NCBI GenBank assembly: GCA_030704615.1
Contig: CM060732.1
Span: 62,043,053-62,107,052, forward strand
DNA from: Takakia lepidozioides
Taxonomy: Eukaryota > Streptophyta > Takakiopsida > Takakiales > Takakiaceae
Direction of reading: 5' to 3'
Length of the DNA: 64,000 nt
Every line of letters begins with the position of its first letter. Within the stretch, counting starts at the first letter, position 1. Of this stretch, positions 29,730-42,909 are shown in pieces. The notes under the pieces are model-generated. The model did no database searches. It was not told the origin of the DNA and saw only the letters and a program-made list of their open reading frames with translations. The position numbers and the translations under genes were made by a program.

Positions 29730-31673
29730 TTCTTCTAATGAGATAGATCATCTACCTCTCAAAGCCCTTAAAACTCCTCGAGAATTGTCCGGCATACTTG
29801 CTAGATGGTCTTTACTTCTACAGGGCTTTGAATTTGACATTGTTTACAAGAAGGGGAAGGAAAACAGCAACGCTGATGCGCTTACTCAGGGAGAAACCAA
29901 AACGTCTGTTCCTTATAGAACTCTAGATGACTTGGCTCGCATGTAGAATCCTGATCGTTTGCTGCCTGATTCACATCCACGTGTATCCTTTTTGAGTTTG
30001 ATGGATGAGTTACCCTATGCCATTACGCCTGCTGGGGATCTCATCACTTTTGATGTTCATTAAGATGGTCACTTTGGTACTTACATGTCTAGACAAAGTC
30101 TTCTTTGCTTGATCACTGCTGCCTGGTTACTACAGCAGTACCTTCTTCTTCTTCTTCTTCTTCTTCTTCATGGCCATGTGTTTCTTATGGTTACTTCCCT
30201 TAGGACCTGTACTTCATGCCCAGTCTACCATCATAGGTAAGCCTGATCCAGATGCGCTGCATGGTTCCATTATTTGAAGACCACAGGGGCAGACACTTCT
30301 GATTACCTGCTATTAACCCATTGTTTCCTTGGCTCTGTGTACGATAGGCATGGATGACTCCCTATTCGCAGCCCTTCTCCACAAGTGCAAGGCCGGCACA
30401 CAACTCCCAAGTATTTCCAAGACACTTCAAAGGCAAGTTAACTATCACCTTCCCTGTCATGTGGAACGTGAAGGTAAATTGTTAAAGAACATTGTCTTGG
30501 ATGGCCTTATCAAAACCGTGGAGGTTCCTAATAGGAGCTCAATTCCAGAGTTGCTTGAATTATATCATGCCTCACCTTTTGCTGGTCACTTTGGTGTGAC
30601 AAAGACTGTCAAGTGTTTGCAAGAACTGTATACTTGGAAGGGTATGCATCAGGACATTGCCTCATTTGTTTCTAAGTGTGTTGAATGTCATGCCAAGACA
30701 TTGCTTCCTCGGGCTCGCGCTTCATTACCCATGCATGCAGCCTATACCTGTCACTGGCCCTTTTGACAGGGTAGGCTTAGATCTTGTGGGACCTCTTAAA
30801 CTCACCGAGAAGGGTCACTCCTACATAGCCGTGGCCACTGACTACTTCTCTAAATGGGTTGAGTTCCACTTTTGGTCGCGAAGGATGCAGATTCAGTCGC
30901 ACAATTTTTCTTTGATGAAATCATTCTAAGGCACGCATGTCCTCTTGAGATACTTACAGATCAGGGTACCGAGTTCTGCAATCAGCTGATGCAGGTGATA
31001 TGCTTCAATCTTGGGGTAAAACACCGCACCACGACACCTTATCATCCCCAATGCAACGGTCTAACTGAGCGATTCAATAAGACCATGTGTTCCATGTTGG
31101 AGAATAATGGTTCTCTGTTGGGTGATTGGGATGTGGCTCTTCCAGTTTTGATTTTTGCTTATAGGACATCCGTTCATGCAAGTACCGGGTATACACCCTT
31201 TGAGCTAGTATATGGCAGACTTGCTCGCAGCCCTTTACATGACACTCCGCTGATTCCAGTCACTAGTACTGACCCCATTGATTGGGATTCATTCTTGGTT
31301 GAGATGACTGCTAAAAGGCAAAAACTCCAATCTTCTGCCAAAACTAACATAGCCAAGGCCCAAGCAATTCCGGCTCGCAATTATAATCGGCGTGTGTGCT
31401 ATTCTGAAGAATTTCTGCAGGGTCAATCTGTGTGTCCGGCTCCAGCAAGGGAAAATCATTTCCAAGGCTTCCAAGCATATCGAGGGCCCCTATCTGATTG
31501 CGGAAGTCTTGAGGGGCAGACAGTTTAAGCTGCTCCCTCAACATCCCTCTGTCCCTCCTCTTTCCCACACTGTCCATCTTGATTCTCTTGTGCATTGCAA
31601 ATTAGTTTTTGATCTCACTTGTATTAATTTTGAGGGCCGTCGTGTTATTCTAACCCCTGGCCGTGCTGCATGA
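29730..31673 (+). mobile_element. Ty3/gypsy fragment of a second family (RNase H end, integrase)
   Basis: Starts within RNase H (LARWSLLLQGFEFDIVY, NADAL). The integrase zinc site follows (HASPFAGHFG...CVECH, 30560-30695), then the core (DLVGPL, LTDQGTEFCN, HPQCNGLTERFN) and the C-terminal SH3-like part (EGPYLIAEVLRGRQFKLLP), ending at 31671-31673. Stops and frame changes at 29944, about 30760, about 30870 and about 31395 break the frame. No chromodomain or PHD finger is present. It is an ordinary plant gypsy, unrelated in detail to the methyltransferase family. Confidence 0.85.
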
Positions 31674-32000
31674 GTGCAGATCATAAGTTCCTGCTTTTTG
31701 CTTTTAAAACTTGACTTTGTCAGAATCTGTTGCACGAGTCAGGTGGTTATCGGGAGACTTCCTTCCCTTGAGATATCTGTTTACTAAAAGAGCTTACATC
31801 AATTGTATGGTTTGGGGTTTTTCCTATTGGGGGTTTTATCCTTCACCCACCTTGCAGGGTAAGGTTTTCCCCCACAGGTTTTTTCATCCCTCTCCTATTG
31901 GATGCCTAGTCCTTCTTTTGAAGTTGAATTTGGCTCGGTGGGCCTTGCATTGGTAAACTTTCTGAAGCTCGCTGGAGCTCACTCCTCCTGGCGTGGGCGG
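31674..32000. other. 3' untranslated / LTR-proximal DNA of the gypsy fragment
   Basis: T-rich with repeated TTGGGGTTTTTCC-like stretches. No coding region is seen. It probably belongs to the fragment upstream. Confidence 0.4.
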
Positions 32001-32499
32001 GTCTTACATATGTAAGATGGAGTATTCCACTAGTTGCAGATGCTCTTCTGTTCGTTGGCTGGATGAAAAGCAAGGTGGTTGGTGAAGCTAATTAAATGTG
32101 CCTAATGTTAGCCTAGGCCCTTGTCTCATTCCAACAGTAACCTAATCAGACAGGGTGGTTGCTGACGTGTGGAAGAAACTTAAAGAAATCATGGCAGCCA
32201 ATAAGAGGCCACCATTTACCATTCTAGATTAGCCCTTTTCTTAATATAAAAAGCGGATGGCTTATGCCAAACGCAGGATGGTTTGGGTGATCAGCACTGT
32301 GTACTTGGATGTGCCGGGCATTTGGATGATTTGCACTTGATACCCCTGCATGTGATTAGATTGGCCCACCTGTGAGACTCCTCTAGCGAGAGATCCTTCC
32401 CATCTAGCTTGGCGTGCTTTACTGGCTATTTCCCCACTTGAGCGCCCAAACACACAGAGGAAAAAGGAATATTCCCCGGGTAGAGAAGTTGGTCTTACA
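32001..32499 (+). repeat. solo LTR-like repeat, copy B, with 5-bp GGCGG flanks
   Basis: From 32011 it matches 6048-6530. It ends GTCTTACA at 32499 and contains TGTAAGA near the start, which gives inverted ends. GGCGG lies on both sides (31996-32000 and 32500-32504), as expected of a 5-bp LTR target duplication. It has a TATA-like AATATAAAAAGC near 32245. No coding capacity. Confidence 0.6.
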
Positions 32500-32519
32500 G
32501 GCGGAGGCCCCTCTTCTGT

Positions 32520-32786
32520 AATTTTTTTTTTTTTTTTTTAAAAAACTTCATAAGTACTAGGTAGGGGCTCTCCTTTATATACCTCGCGGGGCGGTGGGAC
32601 ACATGTCAGCCCTAGTAACCGCCATGTCACATCTTCTTACCCCAATTTGCAACCTGAACCCTCCCCAATTTAATAGCTGTCGGGTTATGCCTTCTTTTTT
32701 CTTACCCCCCCTACATACAATTAGTAATTCAAATCATGGTCTTCTTAGCCTTAATACAAGCTTTTCACGTTCCCTGTGGGCCCTAG
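32520..32786. other. intergenic, poly-T tract
   Basis: A run of about 18 T at 32523-32540; otherwise no features. Confidence 0.4.
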
Positions 32787-33829
32787 TTAACCCCTAAACG
32801 ACGAGCCGACCCGAATCGGGTCGGCCCGATTTTTCATCCATCCATAGCATGCACGGATGAAGTCTGATGAACGAGCCGCTTCAACAAAAAATGTAGCGCG
32901 GAACGAGCTGCACACGCAGGTCTTATGACGCCCCCAACAGAGAAAAACTCCGCCGTCAGGATTTTTTTGAAGTTTGGAAATTGCAGGATTTTGGGTGGGA
33001 GAAGGGGAGGGGGCACGGCAGTTGACCGTCGACGTGGCAGGTGGCAGTGGCCATGCGGGTGGGATTTTGCGGCGGGGGGCAATGCAGGGGTTGGAGTGGG
33101 GGGCTTGTGAGGCCCTCCCCAAAAAGCCGACGAACAAGGGGACGGCTCGAATGAGCTGGCCCTAGCAAATAATGGGGAACCTCGATGTGGCCCGGAAAAC
33201 GTCGCCGGATTCAGGCGACATTCCGGCCACCGATTGCCTAACCTGAAGGAGGCCGGAAATTTCACAAAATCCCACATCCCAAATGCAATTTAGGGAATTT
33301 TTGGGAAATTCTTGGGCAGGCTTGTGTAGTTCTTGGCCTATGAGGGACTGACCGTTGAAATTCCCAAATGAAGGAGAATTTGGGGTCCCAATGGGGCCTA
33401 TACCATTTCCTTTGCAAATTCTCTTTTTGGAACCCCATTCCAGTCACATACAAAGCACCCCCCCTTTCATTTTGGCAGATTGGGGTGAAATTTGGTGTGA
33501 GGGTTTGGGATTGTGCACTTCACAGGAATATAGCACTTTTTCTCCCAGGAAAATTTGGGATCATGGATAATTTGCTTGGTCAAACATGAACTTTTGCTTT
33601 GTTTTTTCCATTTTCAAAAAAATGCACCGTCTTCAAATGTTATAATGTCCCAAACTACACGGTGGAATCTCCCCAAATTTGGGGGGCTTGTGCATCTGGT
33701 AGGTAGGAAGCAGTTTGTACGGTTCATCCAATTGGATGAACGTTGGTGGGCAGGTAGCCGCTGACGTGTGAGGGTGGGTCCCGGAATTGTCCAAAAACCC
33801 AAAATCACCTCTCGTCCTTTAGGGGTTAA
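32787..33829. mobile_element. non-autonomous TIR element flanked by TTAA
   Basis: Left end TTAA then CCCCTAAACGACGAG (32791-32805). The right end is its inverse with one mismatch (33811-33825), then TTAA (33826-33829). A TTAA duplication and CCC-starting ends are piggyBac traits. If GTTAAC is counted as part of the repeat, the flanks are CCCTA and TCCTA (4 of 5 match), which would suit another superfamily. No transposase domain is seen in the 1 kb interior. A near-palindrome (CGACCCGAATCGGGTCGG) sits next to the left end. Confidence 0.55.
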
Positions 33830-33839
33830 CTCCTAACCC

Positions 33840-35058
<1,219 letters not shown>

Positions 35059-37895
35059 ATGGGGAAGTCAGGGGAAAAGTTGAGAGCGTTGAGGTGTGTG
35101 GCAGTGGTAGCGTGTGTGGGTCTGATAGCAGCCACGGTCGCCACCAACCTTGTGTGGGCGGTGTCCTTTACCTCTCTCTTGTTCCGAGAACGCACTCCAT
35201 CTTCTGCCATTCTTCAGACAGCCCTAGCTGTAAGTGATCCCTTGCACTGCACTGAATTGACCACGAGGGGGGGGAGAGAGAGAGAGTCGCCATATCCTCT
35301 TTGCGATAAATCCTGTGCTCAGTGTACCAGTGGGAGAGAGAGAAGAAGGGTGATTAAAGACCGTTCGTGCAATGTTCTTTCCGCCATAGACATACCTCAC
35401 GGGGTAGAGAGAGGCCTGGCTTTGCAGAAGGATGCCTAGGAGGACATCCTAATCAATATTGACCTTGTTCTCCCATTCATTTGTACTTGGCAATTATTTG
35501 AAAGTTTTTGGAGCTGTTGGGTTAAGCTATTGTGGATTGCAGTTAGATGACGATGACGAAAAAATGCCAGCCTTGAAGTGGGAGGAGGTGGCACAAGCTC
35601 CCGTCGCGCGCTTGGATGGTGCAGCAATCCAGATTGGCGATTCTCTTTTCGTTTTTGCTGGTTACGCTACCATCAATGAAGTAAGCTTCTTCCCTTCTTT
35701 GTCCTTAAAAGTTAACCTTCGATAAACATAAATCCGCCTCGGGATTATGCCAGCCACCGTTCGCATGATTAATCTGTCTGTCTCTCTCTCACACACACTG
35801 ACAGCACGCGCGTACCTCCTCTCATTTCTAATTTGCTGGCGATAAAGAGGGGCACATTTCTGATGAGGTTGCGTGGGGTCAGGTGCATTCCCATGTGGAT
35901 GTCTTTAATTTGAGCAACAAGACATGGGGTTCACGCATTGCAATGCCCGAGCAGATGGCACACTCCCACCTCGGCATGGCGACTGATGGGCGCTATATTT
36001 ATGCTGTGAGTGGCCAGTATGGACCACAGTGCAGGAGCCCAACTGCACAGAACTTTGTATTGGATACTCAGACATACCTTTGGTCTCAGCTTCTACCGCT
36101 ACCAGTTCCAAGGTATAAACAAGCCTGTGATCTGCAGGTGAAGGAGATGTAATTGAATTTTCGGAGGCAGGGTGGTGGAAATACAATGGGTCGCTATTGT
36201 ATGTTGGGACATCCAGTGTTCAGGTTTTAAGAGAATGAAGTTCTAAGTTGAACATCAAAGGTACTTGCATGAGCTGGTGGTATTTTAGGTGCTGTGTGGT
36301 ATTCATACGTTAAAAGACACAGTCCCTCTGCATTTCCTACCTTTGAACACTCCAGGTGGTTCTGCTGGGATGGAAGCGGGAGGGGAAAGCCATGGATACA
36401 TCCCTATTGAAATGGGCACAATACAAATGGAATTCCAAGATGATGGCCCTGACCCTTTAAAGTTCTGGCACGAGGGTATTGAAAGCTCCAATCTACTTGA
36501 AATGTCCACTGGAAGACTCGATAATACCTGAAAGTAGGTTATGGGGAAGTGTGGCAGGTATGCACCAGCCACACAGCTATGGAGGGGACGACTGCATGTG
36601 ATGGGGGGCAGCAAAGAGAACCGCTGTGACCCTGCCCTGGATCATTGGAGCCTTGGTGTACACGAAGGCAAGGCCTTGGAAGCTGAATGGCGGAAGGAGC
36701 TGCCTATTCCTCGGGGTGGCCCCCACAGGTCCTCCCTCTCTTTTGTGTTTTCTCCACACCTAGATTAGTTTGAAAGGATGGCTTCCAGAACAGGGGGCTG
36801 ATTCCAGATGGATAGATCTTTGTCACAGGATTTGTTGCTGTGGTAGCTAGTTGTAAATTGGTTAAGGGGCTGGCTAAAATTTGTGCACCATTAGTAGCTA
36901 GACACATGAACACTGGGTGTTGGGGTAGCATCAAACAGCCTCGGTTTGCCCAGCTACAAGAGTGGGGCTGGTTACAGCTGTAGGGACAATGTCTGCTGAT
37001 AGGGGTTTTGTGGTAACAGGGCATGTGTTGTGGTAGATGACCGGCTGTATGTGATAGGGGGCCAGGAGGGTGACTTCATTGCGAAGCCTGGTTCTCCCAT
37101 CTTCAAATGCTCTCGACAGAATGAGGTTCAATTCCTCCTGTTTGCTCTACAACTTGTGGAGTGATTGCATTGCAAATTTAGCTGAGCATCATGTGCAGAT
37201 ATTTGAAAGGTATCTTTAATTGATTAAACAGTAATTCATTGAACTAATCATTGAAAGGGATCTTTAATCAATCTGTATTTCCCTGAGTAAACAGTAATTC
37301 ATTGAACTAAAACAAACTTAGAGATGCAGCTCGATTCACCTTGATGTGGATGTGATCCACATGGTTATGTGCAAAGAAAAATGTTTGGTTGCAGGTGGTG
37401 TATGGAGATGTGTATTTGCTGGAAGGTGGGCAGAACGAGTGGAGGGTGCTGCCATCCATGCCTATAGGAAACTCTCATATTGAGTTTGCATGGGTTGTTG
37501 TGAACCATTCCATCATCACAATGGGTGGCTCTACGGAGAAAAACCCAGTTACCAAACGCATGGTCCTAGTTGGTGATGTGTTGGAATTCAATACACAGAC
37601 TCAGGTCCACTCTCTAACCTATTCACTTTCCTTTGCCCTACCTATTGGTGCTATTCAAGGATGTCCTTTCTTCACCACAGTAGTTCGAAAGCCAGGTGAT
37701 GAGGGTGTATGGTTGGGAAGGCAGGCCTGGAGAACACTTGGTCGCATGCCATACAGAGTGAAAACAACACTAGCTGCATATTGGGAAGGATGGCTTTATT
37801 TTACGGCCGGTCAAAGAGACAAAGGGCCAGATGATCCCTCTCCAAAAAAGATCATGGGCAAAACGTGGCGCAGCAAGTTGAGTTTACCAAACTGA
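35059..37895 (+). CDS. kelch repeat protein, At3g27220-like, membrane-anchored
   Basis: Seven exons with consistent phases: 35059-35229, 35543-35680, 35883-36112, 36558-36728, 37020-37125, 37395-37604 and 37725-37895, totalling 399 codons including TGA. The ATG at 35059 starts MGKSGEKLRALRC and a hydrophobic anchor (VAVVACVGLIAATVA). Kelch blades follow: RLDGAAIQIGDSLFVFAGY, HSHVDVFNLSNKTW, GRLHVMGGSKENR, RLYVIGGQEGDF, IITMGGSTEKNP and GWLYFTAGQRDKGPD. Order and spacing match the plant kelch family of At3g27220, proposed to lie in the endomembrane system; its biochemical role is not settled. All splice sites are GT-AG. The last intron (120 bp) has no stop in frame, so retention would add 40 residues. 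No disabling change is seen, so this is the best-preserved host gene in the window. Confidence 0.88.
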
Positions 37896-38775
37896 AATCT
37901 GCTTGGAATGTTAGTTGGGTTGATATCATAGTCTGATTGATCCATGAGGTCAGAACCCATTTCATACTAAATTTGGTGATGTAAGAGATCTCTCCTTTTG
38001 GGGTTTTGTACAACCCTTCATGGGCCAACAACGGAACTCAATAATTATAGCCCTGTTGATTTCTGCAGCATGTCCCCAAATCTCATATTGAATTCTTCCA
38101 AAAGAAATTAGGCATCTTCACATAGGGGCCGAATGGTGTATGAAAAATTCCCTTGATCAATTTGTTGTCTTGGCCCAATTTTTCTTTATAATGTTTCTGC
38201 CAAGAATATCTCTGCCGGAACTCTCCTCCCGAAGCTGAACCATACTCATAAGGCTAGGCTAGAGGCGGAGACCTCGAGAGACAGGGGAGGAGAGAAAGTT
38301 CTCTGTCCTAAAAACTCGACTACAATGAGCCATTGTGGCAGAGCCCAAGGTAGGGGATGACTTTTTTCACGGAGGGAAAACGCATCAGTGCCTTAAAATA
38401 ATATAAAAGGACAAAATCTGGCTTGAACCCATCAATGCTTATTTTATTATTTACGCATGCATGTCCTGGACTATTGAATGTAATGGCAGGGATGAATTCT
38501 CAACGAGATTCATTCATCTGTTAGGGCCGCGATAGTTCCCCGCAACAGGGAATGAAAGCAATATGTTCCCAATCCCGTTACGGCCACTAACTTCAACAAT
38601 GAAGCCATTTTGAGTACATATGAAGTTGTAATTTGTTCATGTCTAGTATAGGCATACCCGCAAGTGCACCACAAACTCAGTCAACAAGCTTTCATCTCTA
38701 CAGTTCCCTTACACCACAAATGTGATACACAAAATTGTTTGAAGCAACACAATATCTTTTGTGCTCTTTCTCCTC
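37896..38775. other. intergenic between convergent genes
   Basis: Lies between the 3' ends of the kelch gene (+) and the PPR gene (-). No coding region or repeat recognised. Confidence 0.5.
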
Positions 38776-41238
38776 TTACCAATAACCTCCACACGAACAA
38801 ATCCCATCTTTGAAGTGGTCAGTCATCACACACCCGAAGATTCTTCATGACACGGATAGTTGTCCCAGAGGCTGTACTGATGAGCCCAAATGCAATGGCC
38901 AGTTTCTCACTGTGGTGGCAAAGAGAATCTTCCTTTGCATCCTCCTCTACATCATGCAACACAAAGCCAGCGTTAGACACATAACCTGCTGCCTTCATCT
39001 GCCCAGCCAAGTTCTGCAACTGAGCATGAACTTTCAATTTGTGGGTGCAATTTGTCTTTTACCAGAAATGCGTGCACCTGGTTGTCCACCTCAATCGAGC
39101 TGTGACCTGCCTCTATCTCTCTTCTTGATCGAATTTCTCATCTTTGCTTTATCATCCCACCTGCCAGCTGCGGCGTAGATACTTGATAGCAGCACTAAAG
39201 CTCCAGGGTCCTGGGGCTCCAATTCGAGAATACATTTTGCGGCACGTTCTGCTAGCTCCACATCACCATGGATTCTACAGGCACCAAGCAATGCCTTCCA
39301 CACCGTAACACCAGGTTGAAATGGCATTCTTTTGATGAAGTGCTCTGACTCATGCAGACACCCGGCACGGCCAAGAAGATCCACCATGCAGCCAAAATGC
39401 TCAACTGCAGGAGTAACGCCATGGTCTGCACTCATGGAGTCAAAGTAGTGACGGCCTTCATCTACAAGGCCGGCATGGCTGCATGCAGATAAAACAGAAA
39501 TCCAGGTAATACTGTCCGGATTTAACCCTTCCTGTTGGAACTCATCAAAGAGTTGGAGGGCTTCCCTACCATGCCCATGCTGGGCATATCCTGCAATCAT
39601 CGAATTCCATGAAATCAAATTTCGCGTAGCCATCTTAGCAAAGACTTCATGGGCATCTTCTATACTGCCACATGTGGCGTACATATGCAAAAGGGTATTT
39701 CCCAAATAGATGTCTGGTACAATTCCACTGTTGCTGATGTCAGCATGGAACCCCTTGCCCATTTTTAGGGCTCCTAGGCTGGCACACGCATTGAGCACAG
39801 CAGCAAAGGTGACTGCATTGGGCCTCACACCTTCCTGTTGCATTTGATCATAAACATTGAAAGCCTCTTCAACAGGGCCACATCGGACATATCCTACAAT
39901 CATTGCAGTCCACGAGACCACATCTCGTTGAGCCATACTGTTGAACACTTGACGTGCATCCTCTATGTTCCCACATTTGGCATACATATCAACAAGAGTA
40001 CTCTCCAGAACGCTATCTGGCATGATTTTACTTTCACTGATGGCAGCATGTACCTGTTTGCCTTTTTCCAGGGTTCCTAGGCTGGCACACGCATTCAGAA
40101 CACAAATGAATGTGACTATGTTGGGCATCACTCCTTCCTGTTGCATTTGCTCATACATTTTGAAAGCCTCTTCAACAGGGCCTCGTCGGGAATATCCTGC
40201 AATCATCGCATTCCATGAGACCACATCGTGCTTGCCCATATGGTCAAACACTTGACGTGCATCCTCTACATCCCCACATTTGGCATACATGTCAACTAGG
40301 GTACTTTCTAGAAGGATATTTGGCACAACTCTGCTTTCACTGATGTCAGCATGGACTCGTTTGCCGCTTTCCAGGGATCCTAGGGTGGCACACGCATTGA
40401 GAACACAAATGAATGTGATCATGTTAGGATTCACCCCTTCCCCTTGCATATGGCCATAGATTGTAAAGGCCTCTGCACAACAGCCACATCGGGTACATCC
40501 TCCAATCATTGCATTCCATGAGACCACATCTCGGTTAGACATATTGCTGAACACTTGACGTGCATCTTCTATGCTGTTACATTTGGCGTACATGTCAATG
40601 AGGGTATTCTCAAGAATGATATCCGGTGCAATTCCACTTTTGCTCAGGTCAGCATGGACCTGCCTGCCTCTCTTCAGGACTCCAAGGCTGGCACAGACAC
40701 TGAGAGCGGTAGTGAATGTGACCCTGTCAGGCATCACCTCTTCCTGTAGCATCTTATCATAGATTTCCAAAGCCTCCTCAGCATGCCCGTGCTTTGCATA
40801 TCCTCCCATCATCATTGTCCATGTAAACATGTCTCGTTTAGGCATTTTGTCGAACAACTGGCGTGCATCCCCAACGCTCTTGCACTTGGCGTACATGTTT
40901 ATAAGAGCATTGACTAGAAAGGTCTCTGGCTTGAATCCACTTTGAAGAATGTGGCCATGCACCTGCTTTCCCTCTGACAGGGCTTTCATGTTGGCACACC
41001 CCTGCAAGAGACACACATAAGTATTGGAGTCTGCCCGAATGCCTGGTTGTTTCAACATGTGTACTGCCTCTTTTAGGTGCCCCTGCTTACATAGTGTTCT
41101 CACATTCCCTTTCGTGCCAGAAGATTTCTTGTGGACGCCCTCTCTTGGTTCCCGTTCAAAAGCACTGGTGATAGTAGAGGTACTAGTACTACTGCCACTC
41201 TGTCCAAGAATCCATTCTGCCTGATTCAACCCTGCCAT
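38776..41238 (-). pseudogene. PPR-DYW (PLS class) organellar RNA-editing type gene with damaged DYW domain
   Basis: A 715-codon frame from ATG 41238 carries about 14-15 P/L/S motifs (for example NALINMYAKCKSVGDARQLF, RDVVSWNAMIAGYSRRG) and then an E region (TVWKALLGACRIHGDVELAE). Such proteins bind organellar transcripts, and the DYW domain deaminates C to U. The frame stops at 39091, but the rest of the DYW region follows: IEVDNQVHAFLVKDKLHP after a 4-nt insertion-like shift near 39088, then VHAQLQNLAGQMKAAGY..HHSEKLAIAFGL..NLRVC after another shift near 39035. A deletion near 38818 joins the RVC cysteine to HFKDGICSCGGYW and TAA at 38776-38778. The HSE motif remains, but the CxxCH half of the zinc site is lost. 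The repeats could still bind RNA if expressed; the editing domain is broken. No second start is favoured, as an in-frame TGA lies upstream of 41238. Confidence 0.85.
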
Positions 41239-41398
41239 CCTGAGGGACTCAAAATCTCAATTAGATGCACATCACCAAAACTTGAAGAATTGAGAGATTT
41301 CTCAGTGAGAAAGGCCTCTTCACTACATGTTAACAGTGGTCCAACAAAACTGAAGTCATCTACATTTAGCATTGTCTAGCAATTGTTCTCTTTGAACT

Positions 41399-42215
41399 TC
41401 AAATCTTCCAATAACAATACCCGCTGCATGTTTGGCCTGCTTTATGGAAATTAGAACCATCACCAGATTCTCCTCGAACTTGTGTCAAGGCGGCCAGCTC
41501 TGCTTTCACCCACTTGGGATTCGACTGACTCTCAATCCACAGGGCCTCCTTAGTGCGTTTATGTTTGAAGTCTGGGTATCTCGAGTTTTTCTGTGGACAA
41601 CGCAAGTGTGTGGCAGAGTTTCAACCATAACCCCGTTCAACCGGCACAGCTGCACAAGCTATTTCATATGACAGGTCTTTTGAATCTCCTCATTCAACCA
41701 GAAGAATGACAGTTATGACAAAAAAAAATCACCAGTCTTATCATGCAAAACATATCATGTTAGCTTCAGGACGGAAAAGATCTGCTCCTTCAAAAGCTGA
41801 AGGCCAGAAATCCAAGGGTGCTCAACTCATTACTCACCTTATCAAATCTGTTGTCCCACCACTGCGAAGGATCTGCCATGAATTCCTGCCAGAGCTGTTC
41901 TGTGCTTACTGCCCTGGCTGCATGCAAATACCACTAGAAATGAGAATCTGTAGCAGCTCAAAATCTTACAGACTCCTGCGTGGCTGAGTCTCGTTGAGGT
42001 CTGTACTCTGTACCTTTCTCGGTTTCTCTCCGAAGCTTGGGAGGCGCCATAGCCACCACTTCCAAGGGTCTCCGCTCCGGCAATGAGAGGATGGATGCAT
42101 CTGTCAGGTCCACTGCCAGGCCACTTACTCGGCTGCATGATGTGAGGCCTCCCTCTTGTTGCACCAAAGAAGAAGAGATGCCACTGGAAATTGCGTGTAC
42201 CTCGCATGCTGCCAT
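41399..42215 (-). CDS. OSB-like protein with PDF motif (exons incomplete)
   Basis: Two exon pieces make one OSB PDF motif. The upstream piece reads STEQLWQEFMADPSQWWDNRFDK and ends at donor GTGAGT (about 41840). The downstream piece starts after TTGTCCACAG at about 41593 with KNSRYPDFKHKRTKEALW and ends at TGA 41399-41401. OSB proteins bind single-stranded DNA in plant mitochondria or plastids and restrain recombination. A further candidate exon at 42215-41975 begins with ATG and ends near a GTAAGA donor, but its phase does not join cleanly. No OB-fold domain is seen, so the gene may be partial. It lies 160 bp upstream of the PPR gene on the same strand. Confidence 0.55.
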
Positions 42216-42909
42216 TTCCGTGTCTCTAATATTGAGAGAGAAGCAGTGGTAATGGAATCTATGACATGATTGTGAACCCCACTGAACTTTGGGTTTGCCT
42301 GTTCAAAAAAACAAAAAATGCATGCCTACAATCGTAGTGACGAGTTTGCATTTGCTCTTCTACAAGATCACCTTTCCTTCTCATGACATAACAGTAACCC
42401 AAAAGCCCCACATGGGCGACAAGTGATAAGATCCAGCGCAATTCTATGTCACACCAGCCGGATGAACACCACTCCAAACAATGACGCACGGATATCGTGA
42501 GCTTTTGCAAAACAAACTACACAGGCAAACTGGCAAATGAGCACAATTGCTGTGACACTTCGAGGCGAAAAACAAAACTACCCTGAAGACCTCTGGAATC
42601 ATAAGCTATGGCAGCTCTCGCCTTAGCACCCACCCTATGCTCATTCTGTTTTATCCGCCCTGCTTTCAAAAAAATTCACACCCAACAGTTCCTCATTATC
42701 TAATAATTCTACCAATGACCAAGACTAGGGCGGATCATAACTTTGGGGAAATCTGATTCAACAATTGAAGTGATGATTGTCCAAGTTTGTGTCTCTCTTC
42801 AAACTTGAGGAGTAAGGTGAGCTTGGTTATGGCAATGAAGGCTTTGTGATCAAGCACATAATCTCCATTTGGGTGAGTGGGAGGGAAGAAGGTACACTAT
42901 TTGCACTAC
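42216..42909. other. intergenic; possible OSB promoter side
   Basis: No coding region recognised. CACTAC at 42904-42909 directly precedes the poly-T of the LINE. Confidence 0.4.

Noticed and set aside
37605-37724. Treating 37395-37895 of the kelch gene as one exon
   Set aside because: The 40 extra residues are absent from the family, and CAG|GTCCAC to GGCAG|GCCTGG restores the family sequence in phase.
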